Part shown: positions 8,684 to 15,832 of the stretch, one piece after another
How positions within the stretch are numbered: position 1 is the stretch's first letter
Layout of the letters: each line of letters opens with the position of its first letter
Assembly (NCBI GenBank): GCA_964466465.1
Contig: CAYXNJ010000034.1
Coordinates: forward strand, 1 to 32,758
DNA from: Sulfurospirillum sp964466465
GTDB lineage: Bacteria > Campylobacterota > Campylobacteria > Campylobacterales > Sulfurospirillaceae
Length of the DNA stretch: 32,758 nucleotides
Direction: 5' to 3'
Notes under the pieces: generated by a model
Seen by the model: only the letters and a program-made list of their open reading frames with translations
Databases searched by the model: none
Told to the model about the DNA's origin: nothing
Position numbers and translations under genes: made by a program

Positions 8684-9510
8684 GCGATTTTTACGTCAAG
8701 ATGTTTAAAGTGCATTTTGAGCATTTCATAGGCAGTTTGAACTTCTTGAAATTTTGCGACATATTTAGTATGCAAGTCACCATCATACAAACCGCAACTA
8801 TCAGGGTGGTATTTTTTCACGAGTGTTAAATAGTTTCTACGGATAACTTCAAACGAGTCTTCAACTTTACATCCCAAAATACCAAAATATTCTTCAAGCA
8901 GTGAAAAAAGCGCATTGTGACGGCTTCGTTTTGCACGTTTTGCCACAAAGCTTTTTTTATACGCTAAGAAATCTTCCATCACATACGAAAACTCTACAAA
9001 ACAACCAAAAAGCTCTTTTTGATCAAGGAGTTTTTCTAAAAGACGAACGGTTACATCAGAATTTGGATAAAGCGTGATTGTGCCGTTTTTTGGGCGAATC
9101 CTGACCAAATGGTCTTTAAAATAGCTTTTCAGGTATGAAGCAAAGAGCGTATTATGAGAACCGAGATTGAACACAACCGCATAATTGTCTTCAATGGAAA
9201 GGTTTATATTCATTTTTTGAAGCACTTGATTGGATTTTAAAAGAGATATTTTGATGCTCTTGTCAATGGCACTTTCTATGATGTTGGCTTGCTCTATGTT
9301 GCCAGTTTTTCGAAGGTATATTTTACTAATCAATTTTAAAAAGTAGCGGCGTTGAACCAACTCATCTTGCTCTTTAAAAATGATCATTTTCTCTTTACGC
9401 CCAATCTTCTTTTGAAAATTTTTATCAGCAATATTTTGCAAATAATAAAACGTTTTAGAGTCTTCTTGTATCGTTATGGCAAGCATATCATGAGAGAGTG
9501 AAAGGTGCAT
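8680..9510 (-). CDS. J-domain protein (C-terminal DnaJ domain), probable RpoN-dependent gene
   Basis: A 276-residue protein of unknown function with a J domain at the C-terminus (about residues 205-268). The HPD motif that stimulates DnaK is at 235-237, inside LVKKYHPDS, followed by FQEVQTAYEML. The first 200 residues resemble no domain I can name; they are mixed hydrophobic and charged, without a signal peptide or membrane segment. A TTG at 9531 would add seven residues, but AAGGA at 9518-9522 sits 7 bases before the ATG at 9510, which I chose. A clear sigma-54 promoter lies just upstream (9546-9562). The last 4 bases overlap the end of rpoN. Similar genes are annotated as DnaJ-like in other Campylobacterota. 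Confidence 0.85.
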   Translation of the reverse strand: MHLSLSHDMLAITIQEDSKTFYYLQNIADKNFQKKIGRKEKMIIFKEQDELVQRRYFLKLISKIYLRKTGNIEQANIIESAIDKSIKISLLKSNQVLQKMNINLSIEDNYAVVFNLGSHNTLFASYLKSYFKDHLVRIRPKNGTITLYPNSDVTVRLLEKLLDQKELFGCFVEFSYVMEDFLAYKKSFVAKRAKRSRHNALFSLLEEYFGILGCKVEDSFEVIRRNYLTLVKKYHPDSCGLYDGDLHTKYVAKFQEVQTAYEMLKMHFKHLDVKIA

Positions 9511-9545
9511 CAATTCATCCTTTTGTATCAAGTTATTAACCTTAA

Positions 9546-9562
9546 AGCAAAAAGAATTCCAA
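9546..9562 (-). promoter_or_regulatory. Sigma-54 promoter of the J-domain gene
   Basis: Read on the minus strand, the sequence TTGGAATTCTTTTTGCTTT has the -24 GG and the -12 GC exactly 10 bases apart, with TTGGAA and TTTGCTTT flanks as in Campylobacter and Helicobacter sigma-54 promoters. A start about 12 bases downstream of GC, near 9535, leaves a leader of about 25 bases that contains the AAGGA ribosome binding site for the ATG at 9510. The site lies in the short gap after bpt. Confidence 0.75.
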
Positions 9563-9573
9563 TTTTTACAAAG

Positions 9574-10299
9574 TTAAATCCAAATAACATCCTCATCTAA
9601 ATTTGGATTGCCTTGAAGTATTTGATAGGGTTGGTAAGACGCCTTGTATTTAAGGCTTTGAGAATGCTCAACATAATAACCCAAATAAATCCAATCAAGG
9701 TCGTACTCTTTCGCCAAAATGATCTGTTCGTAAATAGAGAGCCTGCCAAGAGAAAGTTTTTCAAAATCAGGGTCATAGAAAAAGTAAATGGAGGAGATGC
9801 CATCATCTAAAAAATCAATGAGATCAACACCGATAAGCTGATCTTCGTGAAAGTAAAGCACCTCTTTACCAAAATTATGTGCGCCACTGACGTAAAGTTC
9901 ATGGTAGCTTTGTGGTTTGAGATTGTAGTACTGCCAACCGCGCTTTTGTTCCATAAAACGATGGTATTTGTCGTACAGTTCCAAGTGTTCATTGCTGATA
10001 GTTGGCGATTGTATGACATAGCGCAGCCCTTCTGCCTTTTTAAAGGCACGTTTAGCAGAGCGTGAAAATTCATAATTCTTAACATCAATTCGAAGGCTAA
10101 GGCACGATGTGCAATTATGACATTGAGGACGAGAATAGTAATGCCCAAAACGCCTCCAACCTCGTTCCACTAAAGCTTGATTGAGTTCCATCGTTGCGTT
10201 TTCGATGTATTTATACTCCATGCGTGTTTTACAGTTATCAAGATAGGAGCATTTTGTCTCTAACGTTGAAAATTCGATCATGCGAGAAAAAGAGGTCAT
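9574..10299 (-). CDS. bpt: Aspartate/glutamate leucyltransferase (N-end rule)
   Basis: Bpt adds leucine from Leu-tRNA to proteins that begin with Asp or Glu, marking them as N-degrons for ClpS and ClpAP. The 241-residue product begins with an N-terminal segment CSYLDNCKTRMEYKYIEN, then WRRFGHYYSRPQC and the cysteine cluster C60-x2-C63-x2-C66 followed by LSLRIDV, the typical ATE N-domain. The C-terminal GNAT-like half has WIYLGYYVEHSQSLKYKASYQP. It is an ATE-fold protein; the Bpt name rather than Ate follows the bacterial family. The start lies 3 bases after a small charged protein gene and has no strong ribosome binding site, so coupling is likely. The last Leu-tRNA gene upstream (10582-10666) is probably a coincidence. 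Confidence 0.92.
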   Translation of the reverse strand: MTSFSRMIEFSTLETKCSYLDNCKTRMEYKYIENATMELNQALVERGWRRFGHYYSRPQCHNCTSCLSLRIDVKNYEFSRSAKRAFKKAEGLRYVIQSPTISNEHLELYDKYHRFMEQKRGWQYYNLKPQSYHELYVSGAHNFGKEVLYFHEDQLIGVDLIDFLDDGISSIYFFYDPDFEKLSLGRLSIYEQIILAKEYDLDWIYLGYYVEHSQSLKYKASYQPYQILQGNPNLDEDVIWI

Positions 10300-10302
10300 G
10301 GC

Positions 10303-10473
10303 TTAGTGTAGTTTTTTAACTCCAGAATTTTGCATAAATTTTTCAAATTGCTCATGTAGCTTTTTTTCTTTTTCTTTCTTTTGCTCTTCTATGAGTTTTT
10401 CTTTATTGTTGTGTTCATCTTGGTTCATTTTTTCTTTAAGAGATTTAAGATCATCAAATAGATTGCTTTGCAT
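10303..10473 (-). CDS. Small charged coiled-coil hypothetical protein
   Basis: A 56-residue protein starting MQSNLFDDLKSLKEKMNQ, rich in Lys, Glu and Gln and apparently a single long helix or coiled coil, without a signal peptide or cysteines. I do not recognise a family. The start is chosen because AAGGA (10479-10483) sits 5 bases ahead of the ATG and a textbook extended -10 element lies at 10508-10516. A longer in-frame reading would run back across the tRNA-Leu gene and is rejected. It ends 3 bases before bpt, so the two are probably co-transcribed and coupled. Confidence 0.75.
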   Translation of the reverse strand: MQSNLFDDLKSLKEKMNQDEHNNKEKLIEEQKKEKEKKLHEQFEKFMQNSGVKKLH

Positions 10474-10507
10474 CAAATTCCTTTTTACGTAAATGTAATA
10501 AGGTCGG

Positions 10508-10516
10508 ATTATAGCA
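10508..10516 (-). promoter_or_regulatory. Extended -10 promoter for the small protein and bpt
   Basis: TGCTATAAT on the minus strand is a perfect extended -10 element. Transcription would start near 10501, leaving a leader of about 27 bases with an AAGGA site before the ATG at 10473. It separates this transcript from the tRNA-Leu gene upstream. Confidence 0.7.
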
Positions 10517-10581
10517 AAATTTAATACAAGGAGGCTTAGAAGAAGAGTGTTTATCTGTAAAATTAGGAAATTAAAAAGAAG

Positions 10582-10666
10582 TGGTACCTGAGGCCGGACT
10601 CGAACCGGCATATGTCTCCATACTAGATTTTGAGTCTAGCGCGTCTACCAATTTCACCACTCAGGC
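10582..10666 (-). tRNA. tRNA-Leu (anticodon CAA)
   Basis: An 85-base cloverleaf including an encoded CCA. The acceptor strand GCCTGAG pairs with CTCAGGT, with a G-U first pair and discriminator A. The D-arm region reads TGGTGAAATTGGTAGACGC, typical of leucine tRNA. The anticodon stem CTAGA/TCTAG encloses loop CTCAAAA, giving anticodon CAA (bases 10630-10632, complement), which reads UUG. A class II variable arm TATGGAGACATAT follows, then the T-arm with GGTTCGAGTCC. Confidence 0.96.
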
Positions 10667-10685
10667 ACATAAATTAAGAGTTGGA

Positions 10686-10691
10686 ATTATA
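10686..10691 (-). promoter_or_regulatory. -10 element of tRNA-Leu
   Basis: A perfect TATAAT on the minus strand, about 20 bases before the tRNA 5' end at 10666. It directly follows the T-run of the HU gene terminator, so one transcript ends where the next promoter begins. Confidence 0.55.
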
Positions 10692-10692
10692 C

Positions 10693-10737
10693 AAAAAAAA
10701 GCTTAAACATCAGTAAAACTGAATGTCTAAGCTTTTT
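10693..10737 (-). terminator. Rho-independent terminator of the HU gene
   Basis: On the minus strand, AAGCTTAGACATTCAG and CTGATGTTTAAGCTT pair around a TTTTA loop, with one G-U pair and one bulged T. A run of eight T follows. It starts 12 bases after the HU stop. Confidence 0.85.
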
Positions 10738-10749
10738 GAGGTGCAGAAA

Positions 10750-11028
10750 TTAAGCTTTTGCTACAGCGTCTTTAAGTTTTTTACCAACTTTAAATTTAAC
10801 AGCTGTTGTTTTTGCAACATCTACCACTCTGTTTGTACCAGGAACTCTAGCTTTTCTAGCAGCTCTTGTTGCAGTACTGAATGTACCAAAACCGATAAAG
10901 CTTACATCTTTGCCAGCAACTAGTGCTTCGCTGATTGCTTCTAAAGCTGCATCAACAGCTTTCTGACTATCTTTCTTAGAAAGACCTGCTTTCTCAGAGA
11001 CTGCTTGGATAAATTCCGCTTTTTTCAT
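10750..11028 (-). CDS. hup: DNA-binding protein HU
   Basis: HU is the small nucleoid protein that bends and compacts DNA as a dimer. The 92-residue product begins MKKAEFIQAVSEKAGLSKKDSQKAVDAALEAI as a helical pair, followed by FIGFGTFSTATRAARKARVPGT (the family signature GFGxF...RxxRxGxNP, here with VPGTNR) and the KVGKKLKDAV tail. Length and motif favour HU over IHF. A TACAAT -10 element at 11063-11068 and AAGGA at 11036-11040, 7 bases before the ATG, support the start. The gene is divergent from flgL, and a terminator follows at 10693-10737. Confidence 0.95.
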   Translation of the reverse strand: MKKAEFIQAVSEKAGLSKKDSQKAVDAALEAISEALVAGKDVSFIGFGTFSTATRAARKARVPGTNRVVDVAKTTAVKFKVGKKLKDAVAKA

Positions 11029-11062
11029 TGCTCATTCCTTAAAATAAAGTGTTTGTGCGAGG

Positions 11063-11068
11063 ATTGTA
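11063..11068 (-). promoter_or_regulatory. -10 element of the HU gene
   Basis: TACAAT on the minus strand, 5 of 6 matches to TATAAT, with a predicted start near 11056 and a leader of about 28 bases. A run of T lies upstream, as is common at strong promoters in this phylum. Confidence 0.5.
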
Positions 11069-11109
11069 CAATTTTTTTTAAAAAAAGACAATAATATTTT
11101 TTAAAAAGT

Positions 11110-11136
11110 TAAAGAATGTTCCCAAAAAGTCGATAT
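11110..11136 (+). promoter_or_regulatory. Sigma-28 (FliA) promoter of flgL
   Basis: TAAAGAAT, 11 bases, then GTCGATAT. This is the exact spacing of the FliA consensus TAAAGTTT-N11-GCCGATAA, and CGATAT is the -10 form seen in Campylobacter. The predicted start, near 11143, falls at the upstream edge of the sigma-54 site, so the two polymerase forms would compete for the DNA. Confidence 0.6.
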
Positions 11137-11143
11137 TTTGCAC

Positions 11144-11160
11144 AAGGAATTAAAATTGCT
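11144..11160 (+). promoter_or_regulatory. Sigma-54 promoter of flgL
   Basis: AAGGAATTAAAATTGCTT has GG (11146-11147) and GC (11158-11159) exactly 10 bases apart, matching the -24/-12 promoter. It shares GGAATT-N6-TTGCTT with the site ahead of the J-domain gene. The predicted start is near 11171, leaving a leader of about 24 bases with a GGAG site before the ATG at 11195. Confidence 0.75.
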
Positions 11161-11194
11161 TATGTTTTAATAATGAAAATTAATGGAGTAAACT

Positions 11195-13609
11195 ATGAGA
11201 TTAACAAATTCACTTTTATACAGTAACTCTTTACGCAATTATCGCTCTTCAAGTGAGAAACTTTATAATATAAATCAACAAATTGCTTCAGGTATGAAGA
11301 TACAAAACAGTTATGAAGATACGGGTGTTTATGTTGATACAATGCGTTTAAATTATGAAATTAGCACATTAACACAATCTTCTGAAAGCAGTTCAAAAGC
11401 AAAATCATTTGCAGATAATACTGATTCTACATTGACTGAGATTAGTTCTAAATTTGATTTGTTTAAAACAAAACTCTCTCAAGCTGCCAATGCTTCTAAT
11501 TCTTCAACAAGTCTTGAAGCAATCGCGAATGAATTAAGTGCCATTAGACAACAACTCATGGGTCTTGCGAACACTTCTATTAATGGTCAGTTTTTATTTT
11601 CAGGTTCTGCTGTTTCAACAAAGCCTATTAACAGTGATGGCACATACAAGGGTAATGGTGAAATTTTAACTGCTGTGATCGGTTCTGGTGTTGAACTTCC
11701 TTATAATATAGATGGAAAATCGCTTTTTACAGGAACTGATAGTGATTATAGTAAAGTGGTTTCTACAAATGTTGGACTACTTAATCAAACAGCCCTTCAT
11801 CCTGCTATTATGAACAATGCTGGAACTGATGCAACGGCCAGTAATGTTTATATTAAAAATACCGACACAATTCGTGACATGGTTGGAGACACTGATAGTA
11901 ATAAAACCAATAATCCTAATGCTGTTTTTTATCTTTCAGGTCGCAATCCAAGTGGTGAAACATTTAATTCAAAAATCACTATGAGCTCAACATCAACAGT
12001 TGATGATTTACTTCAAAGTATTGGTAATGCTTATGGAAACACATCTACCAATAAAATCGTAGATGTCTCTATGAATGCACGCGGACAAATCGAAGTAAAA
12101 GATTTGACAACAGGGAATCAAGTATTGGATATGAATATTTTTGCTGCGGTGGATAGAAATGCAGCAACAGGAACATCAGGGAATGCAGATCAGACGGATG
12201 TCAATGCACTGCTTGCCAATTCCAATGTTGATATTATTGCGTTTAATGCAAGTAATTATGCTTCGACGAATTCTGCAAGCACAATTACCTCACGTGCAGA
12301 TATTTATACACCAGGTCTTTACCGCATTGGTTATCCATTGGAAAATAGTAGTGGTGATATAGCAAAAGCAAGTACACTTTTAAGTAGTGTTATGCCTTCA
12401 AACGTCGATAATATCCTTGTTGGTGGAACTAGTATGGCTGTTACAGCAACAACAACCGTTCAAGACTTAATGAGTGCTATTGAAACAGAATATGGCTTAA
12501 CAGTGGGGTCAGTACGTATTGAAAATGGGCAAATCATTGCAGATGATCCAAGTGCAACCTTAAATGCTACATTAGTTGCAAGAGATGCAACAAATACTGC
12601 AGTAGCTGGTTTTAGCATTCCTGATGGGATTAACTATACGCAACGAGGTTTTGAAAAAAATGGTAATGAATTACTCGGTAATGTTTCTCAAGTGGTCATT
12701 GGCACAAATGAATATGCTACTACATCTACAAAACTAAGTGAGGTTGCAGGTGTTAATACTCTTGATGGTAAATCATTGACATTTAATTATACGAATAAAA
12801 ATGGTGTAAATAATACTGCAACACTGAATTTTTCAAATGCAGGTAGCAATGTTACAATCGACCTCAATGGTGATGGTGACACAACGGATCTTAACGAAAC
12901 CTTTTCTGTACTAGATGGTGATGGTAACCCTACAAGTGCAGACGATGTTACCTATCAACAATTGACCGATGTTATAAGTATGTTGACAGCAGGAATACTC
13001 CCCACAGATGGTGTACCTGTTGCAAGTACCGATGCTGAAGAGTATAACTACGCAATTCAGACTGCTCAAAGTAGTGTCGAGGTGGGGCTGGATTATCGCG
13101 GTCGCATCTCTATTTTAGATCGGACAGCTTCTGAGTCTAAAATTGAATTTTCAATGTTCGATAATGATGCAGGAAATTATAATGGCACAGCCAATACTGC
13201 TCTTTCTTTTATGTCAAATAATTCAGTAACGATTGATAACCCTTCAATTGATCTTTTTGGACAATTGAATGAAATGATTGCAGCAGTACGTTCAGGTACA
13301 TTTCGCATGGATTCTACAGCAAGTGATCCTCGTAATATGGGTATTCAAAATGCACTAAAACAAATTGACCATATTGCAGACCATGTCACAAAAGAGCATA
13401 CAAAGATTGGTGCATATTCCAATGCTTTAAAAGATGCAAAAACAACAACAGATACGTTAAAAGTCAATGTTCAAACAGTTCAAACGGATATTGTAGGTGT
13501 TGATCCGACTGAAGCCTATTTAACATTCACCCAAATTAGCGCTTCTTATCAAGCGATGATGTCAACTATTGTAAAAGTAAATTCAATGTCTCTTTTAGAT
13601 TACATGTAA
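11195..13609 (+). CDS. flgL: Flagellar hook-associated protein 3 (hook-filament junction)
   Basis: FlgL is exported by the flagellar secretion system and joins the hook, through FlgK, to the filament. The 804-residue product is much longer than the roughly 320 residues of Escherichia coli FlgL, as is usual in Campylobacterota. The N-terminal D0/D1 helix region MRLTNSLLYSNSLRNYRSSSEKL..NQQIASG and the C-terminal helix (FTQISASYQAMMSTIVKVNSMSLLDYM) are those of flagellin-like axial proteins. The large middle contains three similar segments, near residues 265, 418 and 583-650, of the flagellin IN-like type. A DLNGDGDTTD stretch near residue 556 resembles a calcium-binding loop. Tandem sigma-28 and sigma-54 promoters precede the gene, and ATGGAG serves as ribosome binding site. 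Confidence 0.93.
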   Translation: MRLTNSLLYSNSLRNYRSSSEKLYNINQQIASGMKIQNSYEDTGVYVDTMRLNYEISTLTQSSESSSKAKSFADNTDSTLTEISSKFDLFKTKLSQAANASNSSTSLEAIANELSAIRQQLMGLANTSINGQFLFSGSAVSTKPINSDGTYKGNGEILTAVIGSGVELPYNIDGKSLFTGTDSDYSKVVSTNVGLLNQTALHPAIMNNAGTDATASNVYIKNTDTIRDMVGDTDSNKTNNPNAVFYLSGRNPSGETFNSKITMSSTSTVDDLLQSIGNAYGNTSTNKIVDVSMNARGQIEVKDLTTGNQVLDMNIFAAVDRNAATGTSGNADQTDVNALLANSNVDIIAFNASNYASTNSASTITSRADIYTPGLYRIGYPLENSSGDIAKASTLLSSVMPSNVDNILVGGTSMAVTATTTVQDLMSAIETEYGLTVGSVRIENGQIIADDPSATLNATLVARDATNTAVAGFSIPDGINYTQRGFEKNGNELLGNVSQVVIGTNEYATTSTKLSEVAGVNTLDGKSLTFNYTNKNGVNNTATLNFSNAGSNVTIDLNGDGDTTDLNETFSVLDGDGNPTSADDVTYQQLTDVISMLTAGILPTDGVPVASTDAEEYNYAIQTAQSSVEVGLDYRGRISILDRTASESKIEFSMFDNDAGNYNGTANTALSFMSNNSVTIDNPSIDLFGQLNEMIAAVRSGTFRMDSTASDPRNMGIQNALKQIDHIADHVTKEHTKIGAYSNALKDAKTTTDTLKVNVQTVQTDIVGVDPTEAYLTFTQISASYQAMMSTIVKVNSMSLLDYM

Positions 13610-13614
13610 TAATC

Positions 13615-13623
13615 TGTTATAAT
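13615..13623 (+). promoter_or_regulatory. Extended -10 promoter of ftsK
   Basis: TGTTATAAT is a perfect extended -10 element lying 6 bases after the flgL stop. The start near 13630 gives a leader of about 27 bases carrying AAAGGA, which supports translation beginning near 13657 rather than at the GTG 126 bases further on. Confidence 0.7.
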
Positions 13624-13656
13624 ATCAACTCTATTATTACACGTAAAGGATCTGCT

Positions 13657-15804
13657 ATCTTAAAAGAGACTCTTTTTATTATTTTTATTGCTATTGCACT
13701 TTTTTTAGGCGTAGCAACTATTTTACCTGATGCTTCTGTTGTTGGAAAATTTGGTGCATTTCTTGGAAAGTCGAATCAGCATGTGTTTGGTTATGCGGCT
13801 TTCTTTTATCCATTCGTATTAATCTTACCAGCATTCACCCTTTATAAAGAGAGTACGTTAACAGAACGTCGTATAGGTGTTTTTCTTGCATCTATGATAC
13901 TTCTTTTTAGCTTTTTAATGGCACAGTCCATTATAGTCAAAAGTGAATTGAGTGGTTCATTTGGACGTTCCATTGTTGATATGCTCATAACTTCTATTGG
14001 TATTATGGGTGTTTGGCTTTTTATCATCGCCATTTTTCTGCTTGCGATGACACTGCTTGTAGAATCAAGCATCAGTGATTTTTTAACGCTTATTAAGCCT
14101 ACGTTTACTAAAACAAAAATCAAAGAGTATAAAGCTGAACCAGAAGAAACTTTGAGTGTTGAAGAGAAAAAGCCTCGCACAAGTAAAAAACAGGATGTTT
14201 TTATTGAAGAAAAAAGAGTGTTAGACGATGATACACCAGATGAAAATCCTGCAATTATTGAGCCACTGTACGCTGATCAAAAAGAGCCTAAAAAACCGCT
14301 CGTACGTTTAAAAAATGCACAAAAAGTCGAAATTTTAAGCGAAGTAGCGGAAAATACGAAGTTACTCTCAGAAATCGATCAAGGTGAATGTGACAAACCA
14401 AAAGATTTTAAACTTCCACCACTTTCATTTTTAGCCAATCCTCCTGCAAAAGCAGTTCATGTCAATGAAAATGAGATCGACCAAAAAATTCAAGATTTAC
14501 TCGAAAAGCTACGTCGGTTTAAAATCGAAGGTGATGTTGTACGTACTTATTCAGGTCCTGTGGTTACAACGTTTGAGTTTAAACCTGCACCTCATGTGAA
14601 AGTCTCACGTATTTTAACGCTTCAAGATGACCTTGCTATGGCACTTAAAGCTAAAACAATTCGTATTCAAGCGCCAATTCCTGGCAAAGACGTTGTGGGT
14701 ATTGAAGTACCAAATCAAAAAATAGAAACGATTTATCTCAAAGAAATTTTAGAAAGTGAAATTTTCAAAAAATCATCTTCGCCCCTCACCATTGCCCTTG
14801 GTAAGGACATTGTAGGAAATGCTTTTGTTACTGACCTTAAAAAGCTTCCACATTTATTGGTTGCTGGAACAACAGGTAGCGGTAAGAGCGTTGGTATCAA
14901 TGCGATGTTGCTTTCTCTTTTATACCGCAACTCACCTGATACATTACGCTTTTTAATGATCGATCCAAAGATGTTAGAGTTTTCGATTTACAATGACATT
15001 CCACATCTTTTAACACCAGTTATTACAAAGCCAAAACAAGCGATTGTAGCACTTGCAAACATGGTGGGAGAGATGGAGCGACGTTACCAGATGATGAGTC
15101 GTTCAAAAACTAAAAATATTGAAAACTACAATGAAAAAGCAAAAAGTATTGGCGTTGATCCGCTGCCGTATATTGTCATTATTATTGACGAATTAGCGGA
15201 TCTTATGATGACCAGTGGTAAAGATGTTGAATTTTACATCGCACGTCTTGCGCAAATGGCACGAGCGAGTGGAATTCACATCGTAGTAGCGACACAAAGG
15301 CCTTCGGTTGATGTTGTAACTGGTCTTATTAAAGCAAACTTACCTTCTCGTATTAGTTTTAAAGTAGGGCAAAAAATCGACTCAAAAGTCATTTTAGATG
15401 CTATGGGAGCTGATTCTTTACTTGGAAATGGCGATATGCTTTTCACCCCTCCAGGCACTTCTGGACTCATTCGTTTGCATGCCCCATACACCTCTGAAGA
15501 TGAGATTGACAAGGTGGTAGAATACCTCAAAAAACAGCGCCCTGTCGTATATGACGAGAGTTTCCTTAAAGAGAGTGAAGAAGGTTTTTCAGCTGCATCT
15601 GGAGGCAAAGATAGTGGCGATTTGGATGAGCTTTTTGAGGACGCAAAAGCCATTGTCCTTAATGAAAGAAAGAGCTCAATTTCTTATATTCAAAGAAGAT
15701 TGAATATTGGCTATAATAGGGCAGCGACGATTGTCGAGCAACTGGAGGCTATGGGAATACTCTCTTCTCAAAACGCTAAAGGGCAGCGTGAGATCATCGT
15801 ATAA
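13657..15804 (+). CDS. ftsK: DNA translocase FtsK (probable AUC start)
   Basis: FtsK sits at the division septum and pumps chromosome ends apart, activating XerH/XerC-type recombination at dif. From 13657 the protein has 715 residues. Membrane helices fill the first ~140 residues, followed by a charged linker, the alpha/beta motor with Walker A GTTGSGKS at 404-411 and Walker B IIIDELADL (D511-E512), and a C-terminal gamma winged helix with SISYIQRRLNIGYNRAATIVEQLE. No ATG, GTG or TTG lies in frame between the upstream stop (13537) and a GTG at 13783. That GTG would remove the first helix (LFIIFIAIALFLGVATIL). AAAGGA at 13645-13650 lies 6 bases before ATC at 13657, making AUC the best start candidate. 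Confidence 0.9.
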   Translation: MLKETLFIIFIAIALFLGVATILPDASVVGKFGAFLGKSNQHVFGYAAFFYPFVLILPAFTLYKESTLTERRIGVFLASMILLFSFLMAQSIIVKSELSGSFGRSIVDMLITSIGIMGVWLFIIAIFLLAMTLLVESSISDFLTLIKPTFTKTKIKEYKAEPEETLSVEEKKPRTSKKQDVFIEEKRVLDDDTPDENPAIIEPLYADQKEPKKPLVRLKNAQKVEILSEVAENTKLLSEIDQGECDKPKDFKLPPLSFLANPPAKAVHVNENEIDQKIQDLLEKLRRFKIEGDVVRTYSGPVVTTFEFKPAPHVKVSRILTLQDDLAMALKAKTIRIQAPIPGKDVVGIEVPNQKIETIYLKEILESEIFKKSSSPLTIALGKDIVGNAFVTDLKKLPHLLVAGTTGSGKSVGINAMLLSLLYRNSPDTLRFLMIDPKMLEFSIYNDIPHLLTPVITKPKQAIVALANMVGEMERRYQMMSRSKTKNIENYNEKAKSIGVDPLPYIVIIIDELADLMMTSGKDVEFYIARLAQMARASGIHIVVATQRPSVDVVTGLIKANLPSRISFKVGQKIDSKVILDAMGADSLLGNGDMLFTPPGTSGLIRLHAPYTSEDEIDKVVEYLKKQRPVVYDESFLKESEEGFSAASGGKDSGDLDELFEDAKAIVLNERKSSISYIQRRLNIGYNRAATIVEQLEAMGILSSQNAKGQREIIV

Positions 15805-15832
15805 ACTTACCAACCACAAGGAGTCAGTCACA

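Noticed and set aside
9511..9531. TTG start at 9531 for the J-domain protein
   Set aside because: It would place the AAGGA site inside the gene; the ATG at 9510 has that site 7 bases ahead. The added residues bear no family likeness.
10303..10611. A longer, 102-residue reading of the small charged protein
   Set aside because: Its first 46 codons run over the tRNA-Leu 3' end and the promoter at 10508-10516; AAGGA and ATG at 10473 give a clean start.
10582..10666. tRNA-Leu as an integration site for a mobile element
   Set aside because: No integrase, repeat of the tRNA 3' end or change in base use is seen on either side.
13783..13785. GTG at 13783 as the ftsK start
   Set aside because: It removes the first membrane helix and leaves the promoter and AAAGGA site more than 130 bases upstream; no ribosome binding site precedes the GTG.
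14180..15653. Open frames on the minus strand within ftsK, acnB and others
   Set aside because: They have no ribosome binding sites, show no recognisable protein pattern and mirror well-identified genes on the other strand.
15707..15832. Extension of acnB upstream into ftsK
   Set aside because: The extra residues are the ftsK gamma domain read in another frame; AAGGAG precedes the ATG at 15833.
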